Source of the DNA: CAYQJS01 sp964417895
Lineage (GTDB): Bacteria > Chloroflexota > UBA6077 > SHYK01
DNA: 64,000 nucleotides
Assembly (NCBI GenBank): GCA_964417895.1
Contig: CAYQJS010000017.1
Span: 21,444 to 85,443, forward strand
Reading direction: 5' to 3'
The notes under the pieces were generated by a model, which was given only the letters and a program-made list of their open reading frames with translations, was not told where the DNA came from and searched no databases. Each line of letters opens with the position of its first letter. Position 1 is the first letter of the stretch. The translations under genes were made by a program, and so were the position numbers. Below, in pieces: positions 63,687 to 64,000 of the stretch.

Positions 63687-64000
63687 GACGGGCTTCCGCC
63701 AGGCACCGACGGGATGGGATGAGCGTCCGCTTCGGGGGTGCACAGGCCTCCGGCGCCCCCGACGCGCGACGTCATCTGCTGCATTCAGGGCGCGGGGCAG
63801 TATAGCAGGGAGTAAGGGCCGACCCGGAGTGGATCGGCTACCACAGTGCGGCGGAAGTGAGTCATGGGTTGCGCTCGAACGCCCGGACGCGCTCAACCAG
63901 ATCCCTCTCCCCATCGCGATGGGAGAGGTTAGGTGAGGGCGCCCTTGCCGAACCCTAGTATCATCGGCCGTCGAGGTCTGCCCTCACCCCACCCCTCTCC
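63687..64000. other. intergenic end of window with GC repeats
   Basis: No convincing gene lies here. CCCCATCGCGATGGGAGAGG (about 63909-63928) and a C-rich CACCCCACCCCTCTCC run at the end belong to the CCCTCTCCC repeat family. A promoter for the PHP gene should lie between about 63690 and 63800, but no strong consensus stands out. Confidence 0.6.

Overview
This is a high-GC bacterial chromosome segment of about 64 kb. It is probably from a Chloroflexota (Chloroflexi) lineage known from environmental genomes. That placement is an inference from several features: extracytoplasmic family-5 solute-binding lipoproteins without adjacent permeases, a DUF5679 zinc ribbon, a DUF1501/DUF1800 pair, an rpmH-rnpA-yidD-yidC-jag block next to parAB and gyrB, and dense GC-rich palindromic and heptanucleotide repeats. 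A run of ten N at 36727-36736 shows that this is a scaffolded, probably draft or metagenomic, assembly. I saw no rRNA, tRNA, CRISPR array, prophage or intact insertion sequence.

Layout. 1-9.7 kb: the 3' end of an RmlD-like reductase, a HIT protein, two secreted proteins whose signal peptides look frameshifted, a decayed winged-helix gene, a solute-binding lipoprotein, a racemase-fold protein without catalytic cysteines, a VOC protein, a retropepsin-like protein and a DHA2 exporter. 9.7-20 kb: an M16 peptidase, a broken alpha/beta hydrolase, an MBL hydrolase, an acyl-CoA synthetase/ACP/acyltransferase fusion, an MFS transporter, a DNA glycosylase, a decaying tandem GNAT pair and rarA, which contains a parS-like site. 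20-33.3 kb: the core block rpmH, rnpA, yidD, yidC, jag, a PfkB kinase, parA, parB and two glycosyltransferases, then the DUF5679 protein, ndk, sfsA, a membrane protein, gyrB and plsX. dnaA and dnaN are not in the window.

33.3-44.8 kb: a NERD-like protein, a repeat-bearing polytopic glycosyltransferase-like protein, an AAA+ ATPase with a histidine-rich insert, a bicupin, MFS transporters, a PPOX-class flavoprotein, a two-gene unit of unknown function and two RraA-like aldolases. 45-49.3 kb: an orphan molybdenum hydroxylase large subunit and a Tat lipoprotein solute-binding protein. With the RraA/MFS genes and the bicupin these may form a dispersed catabolic region for organic or aromatic acids. 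49.5-64 kb: a GT9 glycosyltransferase, the DUF1501/DUF1800 pair, an ECF sigma factor with a membrane partner and a secreted protein, an APC permease with a small membrane protein and a ferritin-like protein, RNase Z-like and HAD hydrolases, murJ, a DUF429 protein and a PHP-type CehA/McbA-like protein.

The most striking property is the repeats. At least four families occur: GGxACTx-type heptads, 32-36 bp C/G palindromes, TCGAAGG/GCTCACCA(T/C)GAGCGG elements and GCGAAG(A/G)ATC elements. They fill the intergenic gaps and also lie inside genes in a translatable frame. Examples are parB, the molybdenum hydroxylase, plsX, a GT4 glycosyltransferase, an MFS transporter and the polytopic glycosyltransferase-like protein. 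Heptads are not a multiple of three, so changes in copy number could switch frame; the 36 bp and 45 bp units keep frame. This intragenic repeat system, the parS-like site within rarA and the unknown two-gene unit at 40.1-41.8 kb are the best targets for follow-up.
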